Assembly (NCBI RefSeq): GCF_001306415.1
Contig: NZ_LDJX01000002.1
Coordinates: 682,001 to 746,000 of the forward strand
Direction of reading: 5' to 3'
Origin: Croceitalea dokdonensis DOKDO 023
Lineage (GTDB): Bacteria; Bacteroidota; Bacteroidia; Flavobacteriales; Flavobacteriaceae
DNA: 64,000 bases
The notes under the pieces are model-generated. The model had not been told where the DNA came from. It made no database searches and worked only from the letters and a program-made list of their open reading frames with translations. This document shows positions 35,307 to 43,572 of the stretch, piece by piece (the first letter of the stretch is position 1; every line of letters starts with the position of its first letter). A program made the translations under genes and the position numbers.

Positions 35307-36500
35307 ATGGAATCGACAAAAATAAACAGAAGGGATTGGCTTAAAAGAGGCCTTCTCACCGCCGGTGGGATGATGGCCGCACCTTACGCCAGTTTTGCAG
35401 AAAGTACGGCTGCGCCCGTCATGCTAGATGTTCAAGGTAATGCAGTATACAGTCCTTTTTTTAAAGAGTACCTTATTGACGGGCTCAGGGAATTCCCGGT
35501 ATTGGCTGCAAAACTGAATGCCAATGAAAACCCCTATGGCCCCTCGCCAATGGCATTAAAAGCGCTAAAAAATTCCGCTTCTGGTGGCAATAGGTATGCT
35601 TGGAAAGAACTTTTTGAGCTTGTGGACAAAATAGCGGACTTTGAAGGGGTGGAATCAAAAAATATCATGATGGGGCCAGGCTCCTCAGACCTTTTGGAAA
35701 AAACGGCCATGGTGCTATTTATGAACGGCGGAAACGTGGTTTCCGCAGACCCGGCCTATATGTCGCTCATTCGTGTGGCAGAAGCCGCAGGGGGTACATG
35801 GAAGCCTGTTCCTTTAAAGAAGGATTGGTCCCATGACCTAGATGCCATGGAACAGGCCATTGATGCCGACACCAAATTGGTCTATATCTGTAATCCCAAT
35901 AATCCAACAGGAACAATTACGGACAGCAAAAAACTCTTGGATTTTTGTTCACGGGTGTCCGAAAAAGTACCGGTGTTTGTTGATGAAGCCTATCTGTGGT
36001 TCTTGGAAGATGGAGCAAAGCATAGTATGGTTTCTTTGGTCAATGAAGGCAAGGATGTCATCATTGCCAGAACATTCTCTAAAATTCATGGCATGGCAGG
36101 TCTTAGGGTTGGGTACGCGGTAGCACAGGAAACCACATTGGACAAACTTCAAAAGATTACCCGTGCAGGAATGGGTATCTCTTACCCTTCTGTATTTGCT
36201 GCCATAGGTGCCATGGACGATACGGATTTTTTAGAAAGTTCCCGAACAAAAAATGCAGCATGCCGTGAATATGTATATCAAGAATTGACCAAAATGGGCA
36301 TCCCGTACGTGCCTTCCGCTACCAGCTTTATGATTTTCCCCATTGAAATGGAGGGCAAAGACTTTCTTCAGAAAATGACAGACCAAAAAGTAGGGGTCCG
36401 TGCCTTTGAGTTTATGGGCAAAAAATGGTGCCGCGTTAGCATGGGCACCATGGATGAAATGAAGTTGTTCACCGCAGCACTTTCCAAAGTCCTTGCATAA
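35307..36500 (+). CDS. Tat-targeted PLP-dependent aminotransferase (HisC-like)
   Basis: A 397-residue fold-type I aminotransferase with a twin-arginine signal (NRRDWLKRGLLTAGGMMAAPYASFA). Family landmarks are LNANENPYGPSPMALKAL, CNPNNPTG, the PLP-binding lysine region RTFSKIHGMAGLRVGY and GVRAFEFMGKKWCRVSMGTMDE. It is closest to histidinol-phosphate aminotransferase-like proteins, but it has no histidine-operon neighbours. Export of a cofactor-loaded aminotransferase implies a periplasmic substrate. Confidence 0.85.
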   Translation: MESTKINRRDWLKRGLLTAGGMMAAPYASFAESTAAPVMLDVQGNAVYSPFFKEYLIDGLREFPVLAAKLNANENPYGPSPMALKALKNSASGGNRYAWKELFELVDKIADFEGVESKNIMMGPGSSDLLEKTAMVLFMNGGNVVSADPAYMSLIRVAEAAGGTWKPVPLKKDWSHDLDAMEQAIDADTKLVYICNPNNPTGTITDSKKLLDFCSRVSEKVPVFVDEAYLWFLEDGAKHSMVSLVNEGKDVIIARTFSKIHGMAGLRVGYAVAQETTLDKLQKITRAGMGISYPSVFAAIGAMDDTDFLESSRTKNAACREYVYQELTKMGIPYVPSATSFMIFPIEMEGKDFLQKMTDQKVGVRAFEFMGKKWCRVSMGTMDEMKLFTAALSKVLA

Positions 36501-36501
36501 G

Positions 36502-37632
36502 ATGATGGAAATAGGCTTTGAAAAGACGTTGGTTTTTTTGGTTTTCATCCTTCTTGGCATGGTTTTGAAAGTAAAATTCAAATCTCCGCAAGAAGTCAAC
36601 GGTATCAAAAAAATAATTCTAAACCTTGCCCTTCCAGCGACTATTTTTATCGCCTTATTGGGCATCCAAATAGAAATAAGTCTTTTGCTTTTGCCTCTAA
36701 TGGCATTGGCATTGAACCTTTTCCTTTTTTTGGTTACCCCATTATTACTCCCGCTGGTGGGTGTAAACAAAAACACCCCTACATACAGAACAGCAAGATT
36801 ATTAATTCCGTCATTGGCGCCTGGGCTTTCCTGCTTTCCATTTGTACTTGAATTTCTGGGGGAGGCCTACGTGGCCAAAGCAGCCATGGCAGACTTGGGC
36901 AATAAGGTTTTTGTGCTCATTGTCCTTTATTTAGTGGCCATGCATTGGTATTATGCCAGAAACCAAGAAAAGCAGACAGGCGGTAGGGCTAAATTAATGT
37001 CCTTGCTCAAAACCCTGGTTACGGAGCCGGTGAATATTTTCATTGGTTTGGCCCTGCTTCTCCTACTTTTAGGATTCCATATGGAGTCATTGCCTTTTGT
37101 TCTAAGCAATACGTTGTCCAAATTGAGCCTTATGATGACGCCATTGGTACTCTTGTTTATAGGGATGGCCGTAAAAATCAAAAAACATCAATTTGTACAG
37201 ATACTTTCCTTATTGCTATTGCGTGCAGGTTTCGTATTCTTAATTACAGCTGTTACAGTTTTAATCTCTGGCCTATCCGTACAAAATGACGTTCTACTTC
37301 TGCTCTCATTTGGTTTGAGTGCCTGCAGTTTTTGGCCTTTTGCCCACTTATCTTTAGTAGACGGATGGGAACTGGAAAAGAAAGCAAAAACTTTTGACAG
37401 CAACTATGCCGTTGCCATTTTAGCGCTCTCCTTGCCACTTTCCACCATTTTGATATTGGCCGTTTTAAATAGTGGTAGCGTACTAAACTCATGGACAACT
37501 ATTTTAATGGTGGGTTTACTTCTACTATTGCTTGGCACTTTTGTGCCCTTGCTCAAGTTCCTTTCAAAAAAGATTTTAAAAATGGGGCTTTCCACCAACA
37601 AAATGGAATCAGCGACAACGGAAAGGGTTTAA
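36502..37632 (+). CDS. AEC family membrane transporter
   Basis: An integral membrane protein of about 376 residues with roughly ten hydrophobic segments (for example TLVFLVFILLGMVL, LALPATIFIALLGIQIEISLLLLPLMALALNLFLFLV, PLVLLFIGMAVKI). The pattern of loops suggests the auxin efflux carrier (AEC) family, but the assignment is weak. The start could be 36502 or 36505; both fall directly after the aminotransferase stop codon. Confidence 0.6.
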   Translation: MMEIGFEKTLVFLVFILLGMVLKVKFKSPQEVNGIKKIILNLALPATIFIALLGIQIEISLLLLPLMALALNLFLFLVTPLLLPLVGVNKNTPTYRTARLLIPSLAPGLSCFPFVLEFLGEAYVAKAAMADLGNKVFVLIVLYLVAMHWYYARNQEKQTGGRAKLMSLLKTLVTEPVNIFIGLALLLLLLGFHMESLPFVLSNTLSKLSLMMTPLVLLFIGMAVKIKKHQFVQILSLLLLRAGFVFLITAVTVLISGLSVQNDVLLLLSFGLSACSFWPFAHLSLVDGWELEKKAKTFDSNYAVAILALSLPLSTILILAVLNSGSVLNSWTTILMVGLLLLLLGTFVPLLKFLSKKILKMGLSTNKMESATTERV

Positions 37633-37853
37633 TTCCATGATGGTGATGGGTACCAACTGTTTATGGATAATTTTACACCCCATTAAGCAACGGAACCAAA
37701 GCTTACACTATTTAGATGTAGGTAAGGGAACTCATGATTCTGGTAATATTCAAAAAAGAGGTTTTAGTAATGTTGTCGCCGAAAGCAAAAGTTTAAGCAA
37801 TTCCCAACCGGAAAAATATGCTGAAAAATGACATGACGACACCGTTCAGTTTT

Positions 37854-37897
37854 TCAAAAAAAAAAATGAGGAATAAACCTTTTAGATGGGCTTTATT
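37854..37897 (-). terminator. candidate terminator for the CYTH gene
   Basis: On the minus strand, AATAAA(G)CC pairs with GGTTTATT (plus 37872-37879 and 37889-37897, one bulged base), followed by about eleven T (plus A run 37856-37866). The 296 bp between the AEC gene and the CYTH gene contain nothing else I can support. Confidence 0.45.
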
Positions 37898-37928
37898 GTT
37901 TTAAGCGTAATACTAGAAATTGTTGATT

Positions 37929-38408
37929 TTAGGGGTTCCATTGGTTAAAAGGTGTTTGGCTTAATTGTGAATTATAATACTTAATTTGTCCGGTCACTTC
38001 TGCCCCTAGCCAACTCGGTTTTTCAAAGGGTTCATCCTCATGTTGGAGTTCCACTTCCGCAATCACCAAGCCTTTGTTATCCCCCAAAAATTCGTCCACC
38101 TCAAAAACATGCCCTCCAAAGCAAACCGCATAGCGGTATTTTTCCAAAATTCCAGGTTCGCATAGATCCATCAAATGGGTCGCCTCTGCCAAGGAAATCT
38201 CTTTCTCCCACTCAAAACGTGTGGTTCCAGAGGCATTCCCCTTTCCTTTAATGGTAAGGTATCCTTTATCAGCCTTTATCCTTACCCGTACGGTACGGTC
38301 GGGGTGGGTGTTTAAAAACCCTTGTACAATTCTAGTTTTAGCGGTAGCGTCCAGTTTATAGGCCTCGGACGTCACCAAAAACTTCCGTTCAATTTCTAGA
38401 TGCTCCAT
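37929..38408 (-). CDS. CYTH domain protein (triphosphate tunnel metalloenzyme)
   Basis: A 159-residue protein of the adenylate cyclase class IV/thiamine triphosphatase fold: EIERKFLVTSEAYKL at the N-terminus is the ExExK metal-binding motif, and VRVRIKADKGYLTIKG and RFEWEKEIS provide further basic and acidic tunnel residues. Bacterial members hydrolyse inorganic triphosphate or related compounds. Divergent from dinB. Confidence 0.87.
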   Translation of the reverse strand: MEHLEIERKFLVTSEAYKLDATAKTRIVQGFLNTHPDRTVRVRIKADKGYLTIKGKGNASGTTRFEWEKEISLAEATHLMDLCEPGILEKYRYAVCFGGHVFEVDEFLGDNKGLVIAEVELQHEDEPFEKPSWLGAEVTGQIKYYNSQLSQTPFNQWNP

Positions 38409-38424
38409 CCATCTAAATATAGCC

Positions 38425-38432
38425 TAAATTTG
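38425..38432 (+). promoter_or_regulatory. -7 box of dinB, deciding the start
   Basis: Perfect TAAATTTG ending three bases before the ATG at 38436. Transcription would begin close to the start codon (leaderless), which excludes the upstream alternative start at 38400. Confidence 0.55.
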
Positions 38433-38435
38433 AAT

Positions 38436-39536
38436 ATGCCTTTTAGTTTTCCACTCAGAAAGATAATTCATGTAGACATGGATGCCTTTTATGCGTCCGT
38501 GGAACAACATGACCATCCAGAATTACGGGGCAAGCCTGTGGCCGTTGGGGGAGGCTCAAAAAGAGGGGTAGTTACCGCTGCAAGCTACGAAGCCAGAAAA
38601 TTTGGGGTACGCAGTGCCATGAGCGGCATTATTGCACAGCGTAATTGCCCAGAGCTTATTTTTGTAAAACCACGATTTGACCGTTACAAGGAAATTTCGC
38701 AACAAGTAAGGAACGTTTTTTTTGAGTTTACTGATTTAGTGGAACCCTTATCCCTGGATGAGGCCTATTTAGATGTGACGGAAAACAAAAAAGGAAATCC
38801 ATCAGCAACGCTCATCGCTCAGGAAATACGCAAAAAAATACTGGTTAAAACGGGACTAACGGCCTCTGCGGGAATATCAATAAATAAATTTATTGCCAAA
38901 GTTGCAAGCGATTATAACAAACCCAACGGGCAAAAAACGGTAAACCCAGAAGAGGTCATCCCATTCTTGGAAGCATTGGACATCAGAAAATTTTATGGTG
39001 TAGGTAAGGTTACCGCAGAAAAAATGTATCAGTTGGGCATCTTTACGGGGCTAGATCTAAAATCCAAATCCTTGGAATTTTTACAAACCCATTTTGGTAA
39101 AAGTGGGCGTTATTATTTTGATGTGGTGAGGGGTATTCATTTGAGCCCTGTAAAACCACATCGAACACCAAAATCTGTGGGTGCGGAACGGACGTTCAGC
39201 GAAAACTTAAGCAGTGAGGTCTTTATGTTGGAACGCTTGGAGCATATTGCCCATGAACTGGAACGTAGACTGCTCAAAAATAAGGTGGCAGGCAAAACGA
39301 TAACTTTAAAGATAAAATACAGTGATTTTACCCTACATACCAGAAGCAAGACCCTACCCTATTTTGTAGCTAGTAAAGAATTGATTTTAGAAACCGCAAA
39401 AGAGCTGTTGTACCAGCAAGAACTGGAAAATTCCGTGCGCCTTTTAGGTATTTCCCTTGCCAATCTCAATACGGAGAAAAGAAAAAAATTAGTAGATGAC
39501 GCCCCTGTTTTGGTGCAGTTAAAATTTGACCTTTAG
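38436..39536 (+). CDS. dinB: DNA polymerase IV (Y family)
   Basis: A 366-residue error-prone polymerase. Palm motif HVDMDAFYASVEQHDHPEL with the first catalytic aspartate, SLDEAYLDVTENK with the second acidic pair, SAGISINKFIAKVASD and the little-finger segment (ERTFSENLSSEVFML and KVAGKTITLKIKYSDF). It extends DNA past damage. Start chosen from the -7 box just before the ATG. Confidence 0.95.
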   Translation: MPFSFPLRKIIHVDMDAFYASVEQHDHPELRGKPVAVGGGSKRGVVTAASYEARKFGVRSAMSGIIAQRNCPELIFVKPRFDRYKEISQQVRNVFFEFTDLVEPLSLDEAYLDVTENKKGNPSATLIAQEIRKKILVKTGLTASAGISINKFIAKVASDYNKPNGQKTVNPEEVIPFLEALDIRKFYGVGKVTAEKMYQLGIFTGLDLKSKSLEFLQTHFGKSGRYYFDVVRGIHLSPVKPHRTPKSVGAERTFSENLSSEVFMLERLEHIAHELERRLLKNKVAGKTITLKIKYSDFTLHTRSKTLPYFVASKELILETAKELLYQQELENSVRLLGISLANLNTEKRKKLVDDAPVLVQLKFDL

Positions 39537-39538
39537 GA

Positions 39539-39991
39539 CTAAATGGCTTTTAATGACACGGTAACCGTCCAAATGATCAATGATGAGAAAAATATGCCAA
39601 CCGCATTGGCCATAAAAGCTTTCTTTCTTTCTATCCCAAAAAGGTAGGCCGCTATGCTCCCCGCATAAACACCGGTACCCGGCAAAGGAATCATAACAAA
39701 AATGGCCAACCCAAAAAAACCAAATCTTTTAATTTTGTCACCGGTGCCCAGTTTGGCCCTTTTGGCTACCCAAACTGCCGCTTTTTTATAAGGCCTCCAT
39801 TTAATCAGTCCTTTATTGACATGGTCCAAAAAGAAAAACATGATGGGAAAGACCAAGAGATTTGCCAGAAAACAGGTGATAAAAACCAAATAACTGTTCA
39901 CCCCTTGCGCTATCCCATAGGGTATGCCCACCTTAGATTCCCCAAATGGGGAAAGGCTCCAAAGAATGGCTGTTATTAAGTCTAATATCAC
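39539..39991 (-). CDS. small membrane export protein (COG2426)
   Basis: A 150-residue membrane protein with three to four hydrophobic segments. The pattern ILWSLSPFGESKVGIPYGIA and IPLPGTGVYAGSIAAYLFGIERKKAFMANAVG matches COG2426, the small multidrug export protein group (SNARE-related/DedA-like). Its 3' end is 2 bp from the dinB stop, convergent. Confidence 0.8.
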   Translation of the reverse strand: MILDLITAILWSLSPFGESKVGIPYGIAQGVNSYLVFITCFLANLLVFPIMFFFLDHVNKGLIKWRPYKKAAVWVAKRAKLGTGDKIKRFGFFGLAIFVMIPLPGTGVYAGSIAAYLFGIERKKAFMANAVGIFFSSLIIWTVTVSLKAI

Positions 39992-40112
39992 ACGAATCTT
40001 TTTGCTAAACTACGTTTGAAAACAACGTGGCACAGCCAAGAAAACGCTAAAAGTTCACAAATTATTTTTAATGCCCCAACTATTTTTAAAATAGATGAAA
40101 ACCATCTTTATC

Positions 40113-40148
40113 TTTGGCAGACAGACCGGTCTTAACTATATTTGGTTA
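40113..40148 (+). promoter_or_regulatory. autoregulatory promoter/operator of the TetR gene
   Basis: TTTG (40113-40116), a perfect 10-bp palindrome AGACCGGTCT (40123-40132), then -7 box TATATTTG (40137-40144), with the ATG at 40148 only three bases downstream. The palindrome lies in the promoter spacer, where a TetR dimer would block transcription. Confidence 0.6.
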
Positions 40149-40735
40149 TGGCAAAAACCAAGGTTAAAACACGTATTTTGGACGTAGCGGCCAAGCTCTT
40201 TTACACCAATGGATACAATGCTACGGGCATTAATGAAATTATTGCAAAAGCTGAGATCGCCAAAGCTACGCTTTACCATCATTTTAAATCCAAAGAAGCT
40301 ATTTGCCTTGCCTATTTAGAGCAAAGGCACAGCACCTTTATAAAGGGGCTAAAGGTGTATGTAAAAGAAAGACCCACGGGACGTTTGCAACTACTGGCCA
40401 TTTTTGACTATTTGCGTGAAATGTATAGAAATGACGAATTTTTTGGATGCTGGGCCATAAAGACATTTTGTGAATTGCCACAGGACAATACTCAAATTGT
40501 TGCACTCATTCAAAAACAGAAAAAAGAACTGCTTTTCTTTTTAGGTGAGGTGGTTGGTGAAAATCTAAAAAACCTATCCATTGCAGAAACGGAAAAAATC
40601 TCTGGTGGCCTATATATGCTCTATGAAAGTGCCATTACGGAAAGCCATTTACACAAGGATGATTGGCCCATACATTTGGCAAGAAGCATTGCACCTTCCC
40701 TGTATGGCAATGCCATTGAAAAAACAAAAACCTGA
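40148..40735 (+). CDS. TetR/AcrR family transcriptional regulator
   Basis: A 195-residue regulator with an N-terminal TetR HTH (KTRILDVAAKLFYTNGYNATGINEIIAKAEIAKATLYHHFKSKEAICLAYL). A C-terminal ligand domain includes FFGCWAIKTFCELPQDN. The likely ligand is unknown. A perfect palindrome in its own promoter suggests autorepression. The adjacent convergent gene cluster (cupredoxin, AhpD) is a candidate target because it is next door, not because the operator is seen there. Confidence 0.9.
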   Translation: MAKTKVKTRILDVAAKLFYTNGYNATGINEIIAKAEIAKATLYHHFKSKEAICLAYLEQRHSTFIKGLKVYVKERPTGRLQLLAIFDYLREMYRNDEFFGCWAIKTFCELPQDNTQIVALIQKQKKELLFFLGEVVGENLKNLSIAETEKISGGLYMLYESAITESHLHKDDWPIHLARSIAPSLYGNAIEKTKT

Positions 40736-40761
40736 AAGCAACCCAAAAGGGTGCTTTCAGG
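40731..40761. terminator. hairpin between tetR and the cupredoxin gene
   Basis: CCTGAAAGCAACCC (40731-40744) and GGGTGCTTTCAGG (40749-40761) with an AAAA loop and a single bulge. It overlaps the tetR stop codon and lacks a strong T tract, so its efficiency is unclear. Confidence 0.55.
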
Positions 40762-40789
40762 CTAATTAAACCTTTAGAACTACTCCTAC

Positions 40790-41197
40790 TTACTTTACGA
40801 TAAGTAGATTATCGGTACTAGTGGGGTTAAGCGGACAAAAATACACATACTCCCCTTTTGTTAAGGTTGTTGGTTGGGAAGTCTCACTTTTGTCAGTTCC
40901 CACTGGTGCCGTGACATAAGCGGTTTTTATGTGGTTTTCTGGCTTGCTTAAATCGTCCCCTTTGCGGACCAAAACAAATCCAACATTATGATCCACCCCG
41001 TTATTGGCAACCTCAAAAATATAGGTGCCCGCATTTACCGTGACGGACTTTTGGGTAAACTCCCCGGCAGTTTGTTCCAAGGAAATTATGTTAACCTGGT
41101 CAGCGGCAGCCATCATGGCGTCTTTCTTCATCGTTTGTGCATTGGTGTAAAGCACCGTTGTTAATGTCATTGCAATTAATGTGATTACTTTTTTCAT
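40790..41197 (-). CDS. secreted cupredoxin-like protein
   Basis: A 135-residue protein with a signal peptide (VITLIAMTLTTVLYTNAQ) and a plastocyanin-type fold: AGTYIFEVANNGVDHNVGFVLVRKGDD with the first copper His, and GEYVYFCPLNPTSTD with a Cys. The second His and the Met of a complete copper site are not apparent, so copper binding is uncertain. It lies 33 bp downstream of the AhpD-type gene. Confidence 0.75.
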   Translation of the reverse strand: MKKVITLIAMTLTTVLYTNAQTMKKDAMMAAADQVNIISLEQTAGEFTQKSVTVNAGTYIFEVANNGVDHNVGFVLVRKGDDLSKPENHIKTAYVTAPVGTDKSETSQPTTLTKGEYVYFCPLNPTSTDNLLIVK

Positions 41198-41230
41198 GAT
41201 TTCTGTTGTTATGTATTATTACATTATGGG

Positions 41231-41779
41231 TTATACAATAGCGTTTTCTAATGGTTGTACTACCGGAAAATCCACGGGTACGTCCGTAGTCCGGTGCAAA
41301 TAGTTAGAGATGGTCTTATCCCCAACTAGAACAATGGTGTCCACAAGGTTTTCCTTAGTCCATCCTTGGGCAAAGAAATTTTCCAAAACCGCCGCATCGG
41401 TTTTACCGCGTTTCTCCGTAATATTCTTTGCAAGTTTGGCCAATGCGTCCAGTTTGCTGTCAAATGAAGCCCCACCAGCTCTTAGCTCCACTATCTGTTG
41501 GTCATTAAACCCATTCATCTTGCCTATGGCCGTATGGGCAGATAAACAGTAAATACATTGGTTAACCTCGCTCACGGCCAGGTTGACCACCTCTTTTTGC
41601 TTGGCGCTCAACGAGGTTTTGGCATTGGCAAGATTAAGATAATTACCAAGTGCGTTCTCTGAATGTGCATAAGTGGCATATAGGTTAGGTACAAACCCAA
41701 CGGCATTCTCTAGGGTATCAAAAATTGCTTGGTTGTTGCTGCTTACTTCTTCTCTTTTGGGTACGTTAATTGTGCTCAT
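41231..41779 (-). CDS. carboxymuconolactone decarboxylase family (AhpD-like) protein
   Basis: A 182-residue peroxidase-type protein with the CxxC-xxxH active-site motif (NQCIYCLSAHTAIGKMNGF, residues about 75-93) of AhpD/CMD enzymes, which reduce peroxides using a thiol relay. The rest is all helical. It is flanked by a cupredoxin-like secreted protein and a His/Cys-rich small ORF, so oxidative-stress or metal handling is plausible. Confidence 0.88.
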   Translation of the reverse strand: MSTINVPKREEVSSNNQAIFDTLENAVGFVPNLYATYAHSENALGNYLNLANAKTSLSAKQKEVVNLAVSEVNQCIYCLSAHTAIGKMNGFNDQQIVELRAGGASFDSKLDALAKLAKNITEKRGKTDAAVLENFFAQGWTKENLVDTIVLVGDKTISNYLHRTTDVPVDFPVVQPLENAIV

Positions 41780-41799
41780 GTCTTACTTATTTTAATTAA

Positions 41800-41958
41800 T
41801 TATGAATTTGTGATAAACGGTTTCTCTGCATCACAATAAAAATCATGATGGTGCTTCTGTTCACAATGTTGTGTTGCGGAGAAGATTTTAAGGTCTGTAT
41901 GATAAGGACCCCTAAAGATTTCAATAAGGTTGAAAATTGATTTTTCTGCTATGTTCAT
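41800..41958 (-). CDS. small His/Cys-rich ORF upstream of the AhpD gene
   Basis: A 52-codon frame starting at the ATG 41958-41956 (MNIAEKSIFNLIEIFRGP) and ending with a run rich in His and Cys (CEQKHHHDFYCD). It ends 21 bp before the AhpD ATG on the same strand. A -7-like element (CATTTTTG on the minus strand, 41990-41983) precedes it by about 25 nt. The composition suggests metal binding, but it is too short to be sure it is a gene. Confidence 0.35.
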   Translation of the reverse strand: MNIAEKSIFNLIEIFRGPYHTDLKIFSATQHCEQKHHHDFYCDAEKPFITNS

Positions 41959-42060
41959 GTGGTATTGTTTTTAATTACACAGCAAAAATGGCACAATAGT
42001 TCTCGCAGGTGTTAGGCCTTACTTCCCGACTACTTGCAGATATTTCCCTAACGTACGTTT

Positions 42061-42903
42061 TTAAATGGATTCTCGGTACTGGGAGGGTGATTTGGTGGTC
42101 ATTTTTTTAAAAAAACGACTAAAATGGGCAGGGTCATTAAACCCAAGTTCAAAAGCAATTTCCTGATTTTGCTTATCCGTAAAATGTATGAGGCGTTTGG
42201 CCTCAAGTACCAAACGCTCCAATATGATTTTTTGTGGGGATTTTTGATTATAAATGGCAAAAAGATTGGATAAGGTCTTAGGTGATTTAAACAGGAGCTC
42301 TGCATAATCAGCCACTTTTCGTTTTTCTTTATAGTGCATATCCACTAAATAATTGAACTTACGTATGACCTCTATTTGGGCATTGTCCAACTTTTTTACC
42401 TCTAGCTGCTCTTTGGCCAAACGGGTGGCAAGGATAATAAATCGCTTCAGCAACATTTGTAGCATATCTCCCTGTATGGTATCAGGTGTCCCAAATTCCT
42501 CTAAAAAAATATCATACAACAGGTTAAATCTTTGTAAGTTCTTATCCTGTAAGCTTACGACCGGAAGATGCTGGGTGCCAAAAAAAAGGATACCATTACA
42601 GGATACCTCACTATCATGGTCAACGATACAATAAAATTCCCTGTTAAATAAAATTGCGGTGATGGGCAAATTTGTGCTTTTAAAAGAAACGTGCTGTAAA
42701 TAAGTGGTTGTTATAATTTGATTGGGAAGCAAGGAGGCGTGCACGTTGTCAATAACTATGTCCAAGGGGGCCTTGTTCCTGTTCCATAAAAATTTAATTG
42801 TGGAATCAACCAAGGGAAAGTGTTCCTCGTCCTCTTTAAAATTATCCGAAATACCAAAAAGCGAACCTAATGTAGCGTCGTAAAACTTGAATCTCATACC
42901 CAA
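42061..42903 (-). CDS. AraC family transcriptional regulator
   Basis: A 280-residue regulator. The C-terminal 100 residues are the AraC DNA-binding pair of HTH motifs (VADYAELLFKSPKTLSNLFAIYNQKSPQKIILERLVLEAKRLIHFTDKQNQEIAFELGFNDPAHFSRFFKKMTTKSPSQYR). The N-terminal part is a cupin-like sensory region (SCNGILFFGTQHLPVVSLQD). Divergent from the PAS protein gene. Target and ligand unknown. Confidence 0.9.
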   Translation of the reverse strand: MGMRFKFYDATLGSLFGISDNFKEDEEHFPLVDSTIKFLWNRNKAPLDIVIDNVHASLLPNQIITTTYLQHVSFKSTNLPITAILFNREFYCIVDHDSEVSCNGILFFGTQHLPVVSLQDKNLQRFNLLYDIFLEEFGTPDTIQGDMLQMLLKRFIILATRLAKEQLEVKKLDNAQIEVIRKFNYLVDMHYKEKRKVADYAELLFKSPKTLSNLFAIYNQKSPQKIILERLVLEAKRLIHFTDKQNQEIAFELGFNDPAHFSRFFKKMTTKSPSQYRESI

Positions 42904-43048
42904 AAATATTCCATTTTCCCTGTATTGGTTGGTTTATTCTGTTTATTCTTACAGGAGATAAGTCATGATTTTGTCAAAAACTTTTCAACAGAAATGTTAA
43001 GGCTTGTTATAAATTTCAGTACCATGTTTTCTTTTCATAGTATTGAAC

Positions 43049-43570
43049 ATGGAAGAAATGAAGCATTACGACAAAGCGGCTAATAAATTTTATGCCAATT
43101 TAAATATAACGGAGTTGCCTTTGGCGGGCTGGGACGTATTTTCAAAATTCTTTTCCAAGGTGTGTGAAAGCCTACAAGATATTAATATATTAAAGGGTAT
43201 TTCACATGAGCAGGCCTGGCAAACAGTGGTTCCCTTTGAAAAGGAAGTGTTAAAAAAGAAGCATATTATTGTAGTGACCGATGCCAAGTTAAATATTGTT
43301 CATGCTACCCAAAATATATATGATATGAATGGGTACAGACCAGAGGAAATTGTGGGTCAAAAGCCTAAGATATTCCAAGGTGAAAAAACCTGTAAACACA
43401 CCGCCCAGAGAATCTCTAAAGCAGTGAGAGAGCTTGAGTCCTTTGAGGCCACGATTTTGAATTACAGAAAGGATGGCTCTACCTATAATTGTTGGATAAA
43501 AGGTACTCCTATCTACAATAGAAAGGGTAAGGTAGTCAATTTTATTGCTTTTGAGCGGGAAGTTGCCTAA
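43049..43570 (+). CDS. LOV-like PAS domain protein, single domain
   Basis: A 173-residue protein with a helical N-terminus (about 1-72) and a PAS domain (about 73-173): IIVVTDAKLNIVHATQNIYDMNGYRPEEIVGQKPKIFQGEKT, then FEATILNYRKDGSTYNCWIKGTPIYNRKGKVVNFIAFERE. The order of motifs is that of a LOV domain, but the positions of the flavin-adduct Cys and its neighbouring Asn (NCRFLQ) are K105-P106, and the glutamine of the FIG(V/I)Q strand is E169. A flavin photocycle is therefore unlikely. No output domain. The start at 43049 is preferred over a TTG two codons earlier. Confidence 0.75.
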   Translation: MEEMKHYDKAANKFYANLNITELPLAGWDVFSKFFSKVCESLQDINILKGISHEQAWQTVVPFEKEVLKKKHIIVVTDAKLNIVHATQNIYDMNGYRPEEIVGQKPKIFQGEKTCKHTAQRISKAVRELESFEATILNYRKDGSTYNCWIKGTPIYNRKGKVVNFIAFEREVA

Positions 43571-43572
43571 TC

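Noticed and set aside
37637-37831. 64-residue ORF between the AEC permease and the CYTH gene
   Set aside because: Unlike any protein I recognise, no promoter element, and a hairpin terminator for the opposite strand lies beside it.
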